DNA of 64,000 nucleotides from Taklimakanibacter albus (GTDB taxonomy: Bacteria; Pseudomonadota; Alphaproteobacteria; Rhizobiales; Aestuariivirgaceae), in NCBI RefSeq assembly GCF_016595235.1, contig NZ_JAENHL010000006.1, positions 930,001 to 994,000 of the forward strand, read 5' to 3'. Position numbers and translations under genes: made by a program. Shown here piece by piece: positions 52,174 through 60,588 of this stretch. Position 1 is the first letter of the stretch. Every line of letters begins with the position of its first letter. Below the pieces are notes generated by a model that ran no database searches, was not told where the DNA came from, and worked only from the letters and a program-made list of their open reading frames with translations.

Positions 52174-53483
52174 TGTCGAGCGCGCTGCCGGACACCAAGC
52201 CCTTCGCGCTCTTCGAGCGGATGCTGGCCTTGCGTTATCTGATGGCGCGCCGGCGCGAGGGCTTTGTCTCGGTCATCTCGCTGATCTCGTTTCTCGGCAT
52301 CATGCTGGGCGTCGCCACGCTCATCGTGGTGATGGCGGTGCTCAACGGCTTCCGTGCCGAGCTCCTCGACAAGATCCTGGGCTATAGCGGCCATGCCAGC
52401 TTCTATTCGAGCGATGGCGCGCCGATTCCCGATTACGACAATATCACGTCGCGCATTGCGAACGTGCCGGGCGTCAAGCTTGCGATGCCTTTCGTCGAGG
52501 GCCAGGTCATGGCCTCGTCGCGACGCAACAATACAGGCGCTCTGGTGCGCGGCGTCCATGAAGCCGACCTCAAGCGCTTGCCCAGCATCAACAACCAGGA
52601 TCTCTCGACCGCGCTGAAGGAGCCCGGCACGCCGGATCCGGTGATGTCACTCGACGGCTTCGACAAATCGGGCGGCGTCGCGATTGGCGAGGGCATGGCG
52701 TACAAGCATGGCCTCGGCCTCGGCAGCACGCTGACGATCATCTCGCCGAACGGGCCGGAGACCATCATGGGCTCGGCGCCGCGCATCCGCGACTTCACCG
52801 TCGTCGCCATCTTCAAGATCGGCATGTCGCTCTATGATGACAGCGTCATCTACATGCCGCTCGCCGAAGCGCAGGAATATTTTGTTGTCGACAATGCCGC
52901 GTCGGCGATCGAAGTGACCGTTGATAATCCCGAAGAGATCGAGGAGATGAAACCGGCGCTGCTCGATGCGGCAGGGCCGGGGCTCGACATCCAGACCTGG
53001 CAGCAGCGCAACACGGCATATTTCAGCACACTGGCTGTTGAGCGCAATGTGATGTTCCTGGTGCTGACGATGATCATTCTCGTCGCCGCTCTCAACATCA
53101 TTTCCGGCCTTTACATGCTGGTGAAGGACAAGACTCACGACATTGCCATCTTGCGCACCATGGGCGCCTCGGCTGCCAGCGTGCAGCGGGTATTCTTCAT
53201 GACCGGGGCGGCGATCGGAGTCACAGGGACGCTCGCCGGGTTCCTCGTGGGACTGCTCATCTGCCTTAATGTCGAGAGCATACGGCAGTTCATCTCGTGG
53301 CTTTCAGGGACGGATGTGTTCAACTCCGAGCTTTATTATCTCTCGCAGCTGCCAGCCGACATGGACCTGAAGCAGACGATCGGCATCGTACTGATGTCGC
53401 TGACCCTGTCCTTCGCGGCAACGCTTTATCCTTCCTGGCGCGCCGCGCGCCTCGATCCGGTCGAGGCCCTGCGTTACGAATGA
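52173..53483 (+). CDS. lolC: Lipoprotein-releasing ABC transporter permease LolC/LolE
   Basis: 436 residues. Four transmembrane segments: one N-terminal (about 37-60), a large periplasmic domain, then three at about 290-312, 335-360 and 400-420. The N-terminal FALFERMLALRYLMARRREGF and C-terminal [20 protein letters not shown] are characteristic. It extracts lipoproteins from the inner membrane for LolA. A single LolC/E-type subunit is encoded here, as in most alphaproteobacteria. ATGA overlap with lolD. Confidence 0.95.
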   Translation: MSSALPDTKPFALFERMLALRYLMARRREGFVSVISLISFLGIMLGVATLIVVMAVLNGFRAELLDKILGYSGHASFYSSDGAPIPDYDNITSRIANVPGVKLAMPFVEGQVMASSRRNNTGALVRGVHEADLKRLPSINNQDLSTALKEPGTPDPVMSLDGFDKSGGVAIGEGMAYKHGLGLGSTLTIISPNGPETIMGSAPRIRDFTVVAIFKIGMSLYDDSVIYMPLAEAQEYFVVDNAASAIEVTVDNPEEIEEMKPALLDAAGPGLDIQTWQQRNTAYFSTLAVERNVMFLVLTMIILVAALNIISGLYMLVKDKTHDIAILRTMGASAASVQRVFFMTGAAIGVTGTLAGFLVGLLICLNVESIRQFISWLSGTDVFNSELYYLSQLPADMDLKQTIGIVLMSLTLSFAATLYPSWRAARLDPVEALRYE

Positions 53484-54166
53484 GCGACCTGAAGCCCGCC
53501 CTCGAACTGCGCCATGTGGCCCGCTCCTTCTCGGAAGGCGAGCGCCGGCTCGACATCTTCCTCGATGCCAGCATCGACGTGCATGCGGGGGAGATCGTGG
53601 CGCTGGTCGGCCAGTCTGGCTCCGGCAAGTCGTCGCTTCTCCACATTGCCGGCCTCCTCGAGGCGCCGACGACGGGCGAGGTCTATGTCGCCGGCCAGAA
53701 CTGCACCAAGCTCGACGACAATGCGCGCACCCGCATCCGCCGCATCGGCATCGGCTTCGTCTATCAGTTCCATCATCTGCTGCCGGAATTTTCGGCGCTC
53801 GAAAATGTGATGATGCCGCAATTGATCGCCGGTACCGGCAAGGCTGCCGCGGAGATACGCGCCAAAGATCTATTGGTGCGCTTCGGTCTCGGCGCGCGTC
53901 TCGATCATCGCCCTGCGCAATTGTCGGGTGGTGAGCAGCAACGCGTCGCCATTTCGCGGGCGCTGGCCAACCGGCCGCAATTGCTCCTCGCCGACGAACC
54001 GACCGGCAATCTCGATCCCAAGACCGCCGATTTTGTTCACGGCGAATTTCTGCGGGTCGTTACGGAGGAGGGCGTCGGCGCGCTCGTCGCCACCCATAAT
54101 ATCGAGCTCGCCCGCCGCATGACCCGGCTGGTACGGCTCGAGGACGGGCGGCTCCTGCCGGAATAG
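53480..54166 (+). CDS. lolD: Lipoprotein-releasing ABC transporter ATPase LolD
   Basis: 228 residues from the ATG overlapping the lolC stop. Walker [10 protein letters not shown], the MacB/LolD-type [19 protein letters not shown], signature [15 protein letters not shown], Walker [14 protein letters not shown], switch H in VATHN. Powers LolC. Confidence 0.96.
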   Translation: MSDLKPALELRHVARSFSEGERRLDIFLDASIDVHAGEIVALVGQSGSGKSSLLHIAGLLEAPTTGEVYVAGQNCTKLDDNARTRIRRIGIGFVYQFHHLLPEFSALENVMMPQLIAGTGKAAAEIRAKDLLVRFGLGARLDHRPAQLSGGEQQRVAISRALANRPQLLLADEPTGNLDPKTADFVHGEFLRVVTEEGVGALVATHNIELARRMTRLVRLEDGRLLPE

Positions 54167-54215
54167 AGTTTGTACCTTTCAGCGTCTGACCGTGCGAAGC
54201 TTGTGAGGACGTTTC

Positions 54216-54545
54216 ATGGAACCCGAAAGAAAATTCGAAACCGAGGTCGCCGCCTACCGGCAGCCGATGGTGACATCCATCGGCATCGTCATGGGTTTCC
54301 TGCTGGCGTTCCTGGCCAATTGGGCGGTCGAGGCGGATGAAGCGCCGGCGCTGTCCACGGCCTCGGACTTCGCCGTCGCTCTGACTCTGCTGGGAAGCGT
54401 GGTGCTGTTCACCATCGCTTTGTTCAGGCTGCTCAATAATCGCATCTACCCGAATGCCGGCGAGCGCTACCAGACGACATTCCGCATCTATATCATCGCC
54501 TTCCTGCTCGCTTTCTCCGGATTGGCCGTGGCGCTGATCATTTAG
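54216..54545 (+). CDS. Small membrane protein of unknown function
   Basis: 109 residues with three hydrophobic segments (about 19-37, 50-68, 87-108). There is no recognised motif. GTGAGGACG supplies a plausible ribosome-binding site. It stands alone after lolD and faces the cupin genes convergently. Real by coding pattern and ribosome-binding site, but no function can be offered. Confidence 0.68.
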   Translation: MEPERKFETEVAAYRQPMVTSIGIVMGFLLAFLANWAVEADEAPALSTASDFAVALTLLGSVVLFTIALFRLLNNRIYPNAGERYQTTFRIYIIAFLLAFSGLAVALII

Positions 54546-54553
54546 CTCGTGAG

Positions 54554-54961
54554 CTACTGACGCGCCGCGGCGAGCAGCTGCGCCTTGATCTCGCGATTGA
54601 CCTCGCCATAGGGCGATGAGGCGACATAGACGAGCTCGAGCTCGTCGAGCGCCTCGAAGGTGCCGGGAAGATGCGCCGGCAGATAGATCACTTCGCCGGC
54701 GCCCGCCGTCACCACGCCCGACATGCTGCGCACCCGGCAGCGGCCTTTGGTGACGATACAGACCTCGTCATAGGGGAAGTCGAAATCGCTCTTGGCGCCG
54801 CGCGGTGCCTTGACGAAACCGACGGCGCCCAGCTTGGCGGCCGGCGTCTCGTCCTCATTGACCACATCGGCGAGCGTGAAGCCCGACCACTCCATCCATT
54901 TCCGCGTCGTCTGCGCCGTGAAGAGCTGAATACGCGTGGGATCGAATTGCTGTCCTTGCAT
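54554..54961 (-). CDS. Cupin-domain protein, duplicate 2 of a SoxR-linked pair
   Basis: 135 residues. Cupin barrel resembling EutQ-like proteins: WMEWSGFTLADVVNED (about 22-37), FVKAPRGAKSDFDFPYDEV (about 48-66), VTKGRCRVRS and GEVIYLPAHLPGTFE (about 88-102). It aligns along its full length with the gene at 54998, about half the positions being identical by eye, so it arose by tandem duplication. The two are 36 bp apart on the same strand and probably co-transcribed from the promoter at 55423. The cupin histidines are mostly replaced (one H in PAHLPG), so metal-dependent catalysis is doubtful. Confidence 0.82.
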   Translation of the reverse strand: MQGQQFDPTRIQLFTAQTTRKWMEWSGFTLADVVNEDETPAAKLGAVGFVKAPRGAKSDFDFPYDEVCIVTKGRCRVRSMSGVVTAGAGEVIYLPAHLPGTFEALDELELVYVASSPYGEVNREIKAQLLAAARQ

Positions 54962-54997
54962 GTGTCTGTCCTTGTTTCTGGATGGATTGTGGAGGTG

Positions 54998-55387
54998 TCA
55001 AACGGCTGCCGACAGCAGCGCTTGCTTGATCTCGGGCGTGAGCTTGCCGAAGGGCGAGACCGCCACATAGACGAGCTCGAGAGGAGCCAGAATCTCGATG
55101 GTCCCGGCCGTGCCCGCGGGCACGTAAAGGACTTCTCCGGCGGCGGCGATGATGAGCCGGTCGCCGCTCCTGAGCGCGCAACGGCCACGGGTGACGACGA
55201 GTACCTCGGCATAGAGAAACTTGAAATCGCTGACGGCGCCCTGGGGCGCGCGCAGGAAACCTACGGCGTCGAGCTTCGCTGTCGGATTGTCCTCGTCGAT
55301 CACATCGGCGAGTGACATGCCCGACCATTCGAGCCAGTCCCGGCGGCTGGTGCTGCTGAATTTCTGAATGCTGCCCGGGTCGAACAT
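54998..55387 (-). CDS. Cupin-domain protein, duplicate 1 of a SoxR-linked pair
   Basis: 129 residues from the ATG at 55387; upstream in-frame codons run into the SoxR box and are not coding. The pattern parallels the next gene: WLEWSGMSLADVIDED, FLRAPQGAVSDFKFLYAEV, VVTRGRCALRS, GEVLYVPAGTAGTIE, LELVYVAVSPFG. It contains no histidine at all, so it cannot bind metal as a classical cupin does; a ligand-binding or scavenging role is possible. First gene of the putative SoxR-controlled unit. Confidence 0.82.
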   Translation of the reverse strand: MFDPGSIQKFSSTSRRDWLEWSGMSLADVIDEDNPTAKLDAVGFLRAPQGAVSDFKFLYAEVLVVTRGRCALRSGDRLIIAAAGEVLYVPAGTAGTIEILAPLELVYVAVSPFGKLTPEIKQALLSAAV

Positions 55388-55422
55388 CGATTTCTCCAAA
55401 AGCTGGTTCTGTCTTGGGAATC

Positions 55423-55453
55423 GTTCTACAAGTTCAAGTGAACTTGAAGTCAA
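55423..55453 (-). promoter_or_regulatory. SoxR box within a 19-bp-spacer promoter facing the cupin pair
   Basis: On the minus strand: -35 TTGACT (55453-55448), a 19-bp spacer, then -10 TAGAAC (55428-55423). The spacer contains the palindrome TTCAAGT-TC-ACTTGAA (55433-55448, overlapping the end of the -35), which matches the core of the known SoxR box (CTCAAGT-TA-ACTTGAG). An over-long 19-bp spacer with the operator inside is the hallmark of MerR/SoxR-type activation. The expected transcript start is about 30 nt before the cupin ATG. Confidence 0.85.
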
Positions 55454-55478
55454 TAGCTAATCGCGCTATGGGGAGGTC

Positions 55479-55946
55479 ATGGAAAGCCTTCTGACCATTA
55501 ATCAGGTCGCCCGGCGCAGCGGCGTCGCGGCCTCGGCACTGCGCTATTACGAGGAGAAAGGGCTCATCACCTCGGAGCGGGCGGGATCAGGTCATCGCCG
55601 CTTCCGCCGGCCGGTCCTGCGGCGGCTCGCCTTCATCGTCTTCGCCCAGCGCCTCGGCATGTCGTTGGTCGAGATCGGCGTCGAGCTCGCCAAGCTGCCC
55701 GAAGATCACGTGCCCAAGGGACAAGACTGGGCCCGCTTGTCGGGCGCCTGGTCCGCCCGCATCGACGAGCGCATCGCCGAGCTCGAGCGGCTCAAGCTCG
55801 GTCTCGCCAAATGCATCAGCTGCGGCTGTCTTTCGCTCGAGCTGTGCAAACTCGTGAATCCCGCCGACCGGGCTGGTACGTCGGGACCTGGCCCGCGTTT
55901 CTGGGTTGGCGATCAAGGTGGCATCGCGGAGAAGGAGATCGACTGA
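55479..55946 (+). CDS. soxR: Redox-sensing MerR-family activator SoxR
   Basis: 155 residues. MerR-type helix-turn-helix at the N-terminus (TINQVARRSGVAASALRYYEEKG) and a dimerisation helix (about 85-115). The [2Fe-2S] ligands C-x2-C-x-C-x5-C are all present in CISCGCLSLELC (about 112-123), followed by NPAD. SoxR is activated by oxidation of this cluster by redox-cycling compounds. It is divergent from the cupin pair with its operator in between. No soxS is nearby, as usual outside enterobacteria. Confidence 0.95.
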   Translation: MESLLTINQVARRSGVAASALRYYEEKGLITSERAGSGHRRFRRPVLRRLAFIVFAQRLGMSLVEIGVELAKLPEDHVPKGQDWARLSGAWSARIDERIAELERLKLGLAKCISCGCLSLELCKLVNPADRAGTSGPGPRFWVGDQGGIAEKEID

Positions 55947-56011
55947 ACGGCCTGTGGAACGCGCCTCCGCTGAGGTCGCTTTCGGCCCTTCAAATTTGCT
56001 AGGGTCTCGCC

Positions 56012-59000
56012 ATGTCGGACGAGTCGAAAAACAGCATCACCTTCATCCATCTGCGCACCCATTCCGCTTATTCCTTGGCGGAAGGCGCCTTGCGCATCAA
56101 ACAGATGGCGGGTCTCGCGAAAGACATAGGAAGCCCGGCGCTCGCCATCACCGACACCGGCAATCTGTTCGGCGCGCTCGAATTCTCGGAAGCGCTCAGC
56201 GAGAAAGGGATTCAGCCGATCATCGGCTGCACGCTCAAGATCGCCTGCGAAGAGCCGTCGCCCGATGCCCCGCAGCGCCAGCGCACCGGTCTGCGCAAGC
56301 TTCCGAGCCTGGCGTTCCTCGCCAAGGACGAGGCCGGCTACAAGAACCTGATGAAGCTCACCAGCCGGGCCTATCTCGATTCGCCCGACACGGCCGAGCC
56401 GCATGTGAGCATGGAATATCTGACGGCCCATTCGGACGGCCTCATCTGCCTGACCGGCGGGCCGGACGGCCCGGTGAACGAGGCGCTCATCCAGGGCCAA
56501 TCGCAAGTGGCGCGCACCCGCATGGAAGATCTCGCCAAGGTCTTCGGCGATCGCCTCTATGTCGAATTGCAGCGCCACGGCACCGAGAACGAGCAGCTCT
56601 CGGAGCCCGGCCTCATCGACCTCGCTTACGAGCTCGAGCTGCCGCTCGTCGCCACCAACCAGCCTTACTTCGCCAAGCTCGACGACTATGCCGCCCATGA
56701 CGCGCTGATCTGCATCGCCGAAGGCGAGGTGGTGTCCGCCGAGGACCGCCGCCGGCTCACCCCCGAGCACTATTTCAAGACGTCGAAGCAGATGGCGACG
56801 CTGTTCGCCGATATCCCGGAAGCCATCGCCTCGACGGTCGAGATCGCGCGGCGTTGCGCCTTCAAGGTCAGGTCGCAGAAGCCGATCCTGCCGCGCTACG
56901 GCGAGGGCGACGAGGCGGAGGAATTGCGCCGCCAGGCCTTTGACGGCCTCGCCAACCGGCTGAAAGAGCGCGGCCTATCGGAAGGTTATAGCGAGGAAGA
57001 CTACAAGCAGCGCTTGGAATTCGAGCTCGATGTCATCATCAAGATGAAATATCCGGGCTACTTCCTGATCGTTTCGGACTTCATCAAATATGCCAAGTCG
57101 AAGGGCATTCCGGTGGGGCCGGGGCGCGGCTCGGGTGCGGGCTCGCTCGTCGCCTATTCGCTGACCATCACCGATCTCGATCCCTTGCGCTTCAAGCTGC
57201 TGTTCGAGCGCTTCCTCAATCCCGACCGTGTCTCGATGCCGGACTTCGATATCGATTTCTGCCAGGACCGGCGCGACGAGGTGATCGACTACGTCCAGGA
57301 GAAATACGGCAAGGACCACGTCGCCCAGATCATCACATTCGGTAAGCTGCAGGCGCGCGCCGTGTGCCGCGACGTCGGTCGCGTGTTGCAGATGCCTTAT
57401 GGCCAGGTCGACCGCCTGAGCAAGATGATCCCGATGAACCCGGCCAACCCGGTGACGCTCGCCCAGGCGATCGAGGGCGAGCCGCGGCTCCAGGAAGAGC
57501 GCGACAAGGACCCGACGGTCCGCACCATGCTGGAGATCGGCCTCAAGCTCGAAGGCCTCTACCGCCATGCCTCGACGCATGCCGCCGGTATCGTGATCGG
57601 CGACCGGCCGCTCGAGGAGCTGGTGCCGCTCTATCGCGACCCGCGCTCGTCGATCCCGGCCACCCAGTTCAATATGAAATATGTCGAGAAGGCGGGCCTC
57701 GTAAAGTTCGACTTCCTCGGCCTCAAGACGCTCACCATCATCGACAAGGCGCAGCGTCTCATCCGCCAGCGCATCCCCGATTTCGACGCCAACAAGATCC
57801 CGCTCGATGATCTGCCGACCTTTGCGATGCTGGGCCAAGGCGACACGGTGGGCGTGTTCCAGCTGGAAAGTGCCGGCATGCGCGACGCCGTGCGCCAGAT
57901 GCGCGCCGACCGTTTCGAGGACCTGATCGCGCTCGTCGCCCTCTACCGCCCGGGCCCGATGGCCAATATTCCGATCTATTGCGCCCGAAAGCTCGGCCGC
58001 GAGCCGCTCGAATATATGCATCCGGCGCTCGAGCCGATCCTGAAGGAAACCTTCGGCGTCATCACCTATCAGGAGCAGGTGCAGCAGATCGCCAAGGATC
58101 TCGCCGGCTATACGCTGGCGCAAGCCGATCTCTTGCGCCGCGCCATGGGTAAGAAGATCAAGTCGGAAATGGACGCGCAGCGCGAGAATTTCCTGAAAGG
58201 CGCCATCGACCGCGGCATCGATCCGACCATTGCCAGCAACATCTTCGACGCCTGCGCGAAATTCGCCGAATACGGCTTCAACAAATCGCACTCCGCTCCT
58301 TACGCCTATATCAGCTACCAGACCGCCTATCTGAAAGCGAACCACCCGGTCGAATTCCTTGCCGCCTCGATGTCGCTCGATATGGGCAATACCGATAAAT
58401 TGCAGGTCTTCCGCCAGGAGGCGCAGCGCATCGGCGTGAAGATCGTGCCGCCCTCGATCAACCAGTCGCAGGTCGATTTCGTGGTGAAAGACGCGGCCGT
58501 GCTCTATTCGCTCTCGGCGCTCAAGAATGTCGGCTCGGGCGCCATCCAGCATCTGGTCGAAAAGCGCGAGGCGGAAGGGCCTTACACGACGCTCGGCGAC
58601 TTCGCGCGGCGCATCGATGCGCATGTCCTCAACCGGCGCGCGCTCGAAAGCCTGGCCAAGGCCGGCGCCTTCGATGAGCTGCAGCCGAACCGCGCCCAGG
58701 TCTTCGAAGGCATCGACGCCGTTCTCGCCATGGCCAACCGCACGACGGCCGAAGCGGAAGCCGGCCAGCATGATCTCTTCGGCCAGGGCTCCGGCCGCAA
58801 GGAGGATGTGGCGCTGCCGGCGCGCGAGGGCTGGCTGCCGATGGACCGCCTCGCCAGGGAATTCGAGGCGGTGGGCTTCTATCTCTCGGGCCATCCGCTC
58901 GACGATTACATGTCGCGGCTCACGCGCATGGGCGTCGACACCTGGAATTCCTTCCGCGACAAGGCCCTCACCAAGGGCGCCACCGCCGCCAAGCTCGCCG

Positions 59001-59458
59001 GCACCATCACGCACCGCCAGGAGCGTCGCTCGAAGTCCGGCAACAAATTCGCCTTTGTCGGCTTCTCCGATCCCACCGGCCAGTTCGAGACGATCTGCTT
59101 CTCCGACACGCTGGCGCTCACCCGCGATATGCTCGAGCCCGGCCGGGCGGTGATCGCCCGCGTCGAGGCCGATGTCGACGGCGAGGAGGTGCGCCTCAGG
59201 CTCCAGGGTGTCGAGGATATCGAGCGTGCCGCATCTCAGATCACCTCGGGGCTCACCATCTTCCTCAAGGATGCCAAGCCGATCGAGTCCATCGCCCAGC
59301 GCCTGACCAATGGCGGCAAGGCGCCGGTCCGGCTGGTGCTGCAGATGGAGCGGGGCAGGGAAGTCGAAATGGTGCTCGGCAACAAATTCACGGTGACGCC
59401 GCAGATCAAGGGTGCCATCAAGGCGATCTCCGGCGTGATCGACGTGCAGGATCTGTGA
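56012..59458 (+). CDS. dnaE: DNA polymerase III alpha subunit
   Basis: 1148 residues, normal DnaE1 length. Replicative polymerase. The PHP domain is at the N-terminus (FIHLRTHSAYSLAEGALRIK, then AITDTGNLFGALEF). The catalytic core includes GPGRGSGAGSLVAYSL and the acidic motif MPDFDIDFCQDRR. HhH and OB (TGQFETICFSDT) domains lie towards the C-terminus. Second in a proS-lolC-lolD-dnaE order that is usual in Rhizobiales but here interrupted by the soxR/cupin cassette. Confidence 0.97.
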   Translation: MSDESKNSITFIHLRTHSAYSLAEGALRIKQMAGLAKDIGSPALAITDTGNLFGALEFSEALSEKGIQPIIGCTLKIACEEPSPDAPQRQRTGLRKLPSLAFLAKDEAGYKNLMKLTSRAYLDSPDTAEPHVSMEYLTAHSDGLICLTGGPDGPVNEALIQGQSQVARTRMEDLAKVFGDRLYVELQRHGTENEQLSEPGLIDLAYELELPLVATNQPYFAKLDDYAAHDALICIAEGEVVSAEDRRRLTPEHYFKTSKQMATLFADIPEAIASTVEIARRCAFKVRSQKPILPRYGEGDEAEELRRQAFDGLANRLKERGLSEGYSEEDYKQRLEFELDVIIKMKYPGYFLIVSDFIKYAKSKGIPVGPGRGSGAGSLVAYSLTITDLDPLRFKLLFERFLNPDRVSMPDFDIDFCQDRRDEVIDYVQEKYGKDHVAQIITFGKLQARAVCRDVGRVLQMPYGQVDRLSKMIPMNPANPVTLAQAIEGEPRLQEERDKDPTVRTMLEIGLKLEGLYRHASTHAAGIVIGDRPLEELVPLYRDPRSSIPATQFNMKYVEKAGLVKFDFLGLKTLTIIDKAQRLIRQRIPDFDANKIPLDDLPTFAMLGQGDTVGVFQLESAGMRDAVRQMRADRFEDLIALVALYRPGPMANIPIYCARKLGREPLEYMHPALEPILKETFGVITYQEQVQQIAKDLAGYTLAQADLLRRAMGKKIKSEMDAQRENFLKGAIDRGIDPTIASNIFDACAKFAEYGFNKSHSAPYAYISYQTAYLKANHPVEFLAASMSLDMGNTDKLQVFRQEAQRIGVKIVPPSINQSQVDFVVKDAAVLYSLSALKNVGSGAIQHLVEKREAEGPYTTLGDFARRIDAHVLNRRALESLAKAGAFDELQPNRAQVFEGIDAVLAMANRTTAEAEAGQHDLFGQGSGRKEDVALPAREGWLPMDRLAREFEAVGFYLSGHPLDDYMSRLTRMGVDTWNSFRDKALTKGATAAKLAGTITHRQERRSKSGNKFAFVGFSDPTGQFETICFSDTLALTRDMLEPGRAVIARVEADVDGEEVRLRLQGVEDIERAASQITSGLTIFLKDAKPIESIAQRLTNGGKAPVRLVLQMERGREVEMVLGNKFTVTPQIKGAIKAISGVIDVQDL

Positions 59459-59483
59459 TGGAATGAGATGAGGAGGAGCGGGG

Positions 59484-59972
59484 ATGACCGCGTCTTCGCC
59501 TGACTATCTCGAAGGTGGCTGTTCCTGTGGCAAAGTCCGTTATCGGCTGCGTATGCCGCCGATGTTCGTGAATTGCTGCCATTGCACGGATTGCCAGCGC
59601 CAGACGGGCAGCGCCTTCGTGATCAACGCACTCACCGAGACCGACAGGATCGAGCTGCTGCAGGGCGCGCCCGAGCCGATATCGATGCCGACCGAAAGCG
59701 GCAGACCGCATGACATCTATCGCTGTCCCGACTGCAAGGTGGCGTTGTGGAGCGACTATGGACGACGTCCCAATCTGCGCTTCCTGCGTGTCGGCACGCT
59801 CGATGATGCGGGAGCGCTGGCGCCCGACGCCCATATCTTCACGCGCTCGAAGGTGCCGTGGGTACGATTACCGGAGGGCGCCCGTGCCTTCGAGATCTAT
59901 TACGATATGAAGACGGAATGGTCGCCGGAAAGCCTCAAACGGCGGGAAACGATATTGGGGCCAGGGAAATGA
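59484..59972 (+). CDS. GFA/CENP-V-domain protein
   Basis: 162 residues. Zinc-binding cysteine pattern of the Gfa family: GGCSCGKVRYRL (about 12-23), NCCHCTDCQRQTGSAF (about 31-46) and CPDCKVALWSDYG (about 81-93). The founding member was proposed to condense glutathione with formaldehyde, but many relatives have other or unknown functions. GAGGAG precedes the ATG. It is followed with a short overlap or 17-bp gap by a cupin gene. Confidence 0.9.
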   Translation: MTASSPDYLEGGCSCGKVRYRLRMPPMFVNCCHCTDCQRQTGSAFVINALTETDRIELLQGAPEPISMPTESGRPHDIYRCPDCKVALWSDYGRRPNLRFLRVGTLDDAGALAPDAHIFTRSKVPWVRLPEGARAFEIYYDMKTEWSPESLKRRETILGPGK

Positions 59973-59989
59973 ACAAAGGGAGCTACGGA

Positions 59990-60442
59990 ATGGCGCAGGA
60001 TCTGGAGAAAGGCATCACCGCGAAGGGCACGGGTTTGGGCGGCAAGAGCTGGAATATTCTGGGCCAGCTTTATTTCCCCAAGGCGACATGCGACTCGACC
60101 TTCGCGTTCGAGACCAACAGTGAGCCCGGCCAGTTCGTGCCGGTGCATGTTCATCCGACCCAGGAGGAATTCATCCTGGTTCAGGAAGGCGAGCTCGATC
60201 TCAAGCTCGACGGCAAATGGATGAAGGCAAAGGCCGGCGACCTGGTGCGCATGCCGCGCGGCATCCCGCATGGCTATTTCAACAAATCGGACAAGCCGGC
60301 CAGGGCGCTGTTCTGGGTATCGCCGTCGCGCATGCTGGAGAAGCTTTTCGACAATCTCCACAATGTGGCCGATCCCATGGAAGCCGTGCGGATCTCGGCC
60401 GCCCATGAGGTCAACTTCCTGCCGATGGAGGCGAATGATTAG
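59990..60442 (+). CDS. Cupin-domain protein with full metal-binding motif
   Basis: 150 residues from the ATG preceded by AAAGGGAG at 7 bases; an ATG seven codons earlier (59969), overlapping the previous stop, is the alternative. Cupin motif 1 is HVHPTQEEFILVQEGELDL (about 46-64; H, H, E visible) and motif 2 is GDLVRMPRGIPHGYFN (about 77-92), so a metal site is likely, unlike the pair at 54554-55387. Substrate unknown; quercetinase-like or sugar-binding relatives exist. Confidence 0.83.
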   Translation: MAQDLEKGITAKGTGLGGKSWNILGQLYFPKATCDSTFAFETNSEPGQFVPVHVHPTQEEFILVQEGELDLKLDGKWMKAKAGDLVRMPRGIPHGYFNKSDKPARALFWVSPSRMLEKLFDNLHNVADPMEAVRISAAHEVNFLPMEAND

Positions 60443-60459
60443 CCGGAGTTCCCAATTCC

Positions 60460-60569
60460 CCTCATGCTGAGGTGGCCGCGTAGCGGCCCTCGAAGCATCC
60501 CTCAGGATATAGTGAGCACGCGGCAGCAGCCCCTTCGAGGATAGCTGTGCTCGCACCTCAGGGAGAGGG
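60460..60569 (+). repeat. Roughly 110-bp intergenic palindromic element, second family, copy D
   Basis: Begins CCTCATGCTGAGGTGGCC, continues with CCTCGAAGCATCC, CTCAGGATA and CAGCCCCTTCGAGG, and ends CTCGCACCTCAGGGAGAGGG. It aligns with copy C at 48929-49042 throughout, in the same orientation. It lies in the convergent gap between the cupin and the ABC permease gene. Confidence 0.85.
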
Positions 60570-60588
60570 AGATCGGTGGGAGCAAAGC

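Noticed and set aside
56975-59014. 679-codon open frame antisense to dnaE
   Set aside because: Lies entirely inside dnaE, no ribosome-binding site or motif; a shadow of high third-position GC.
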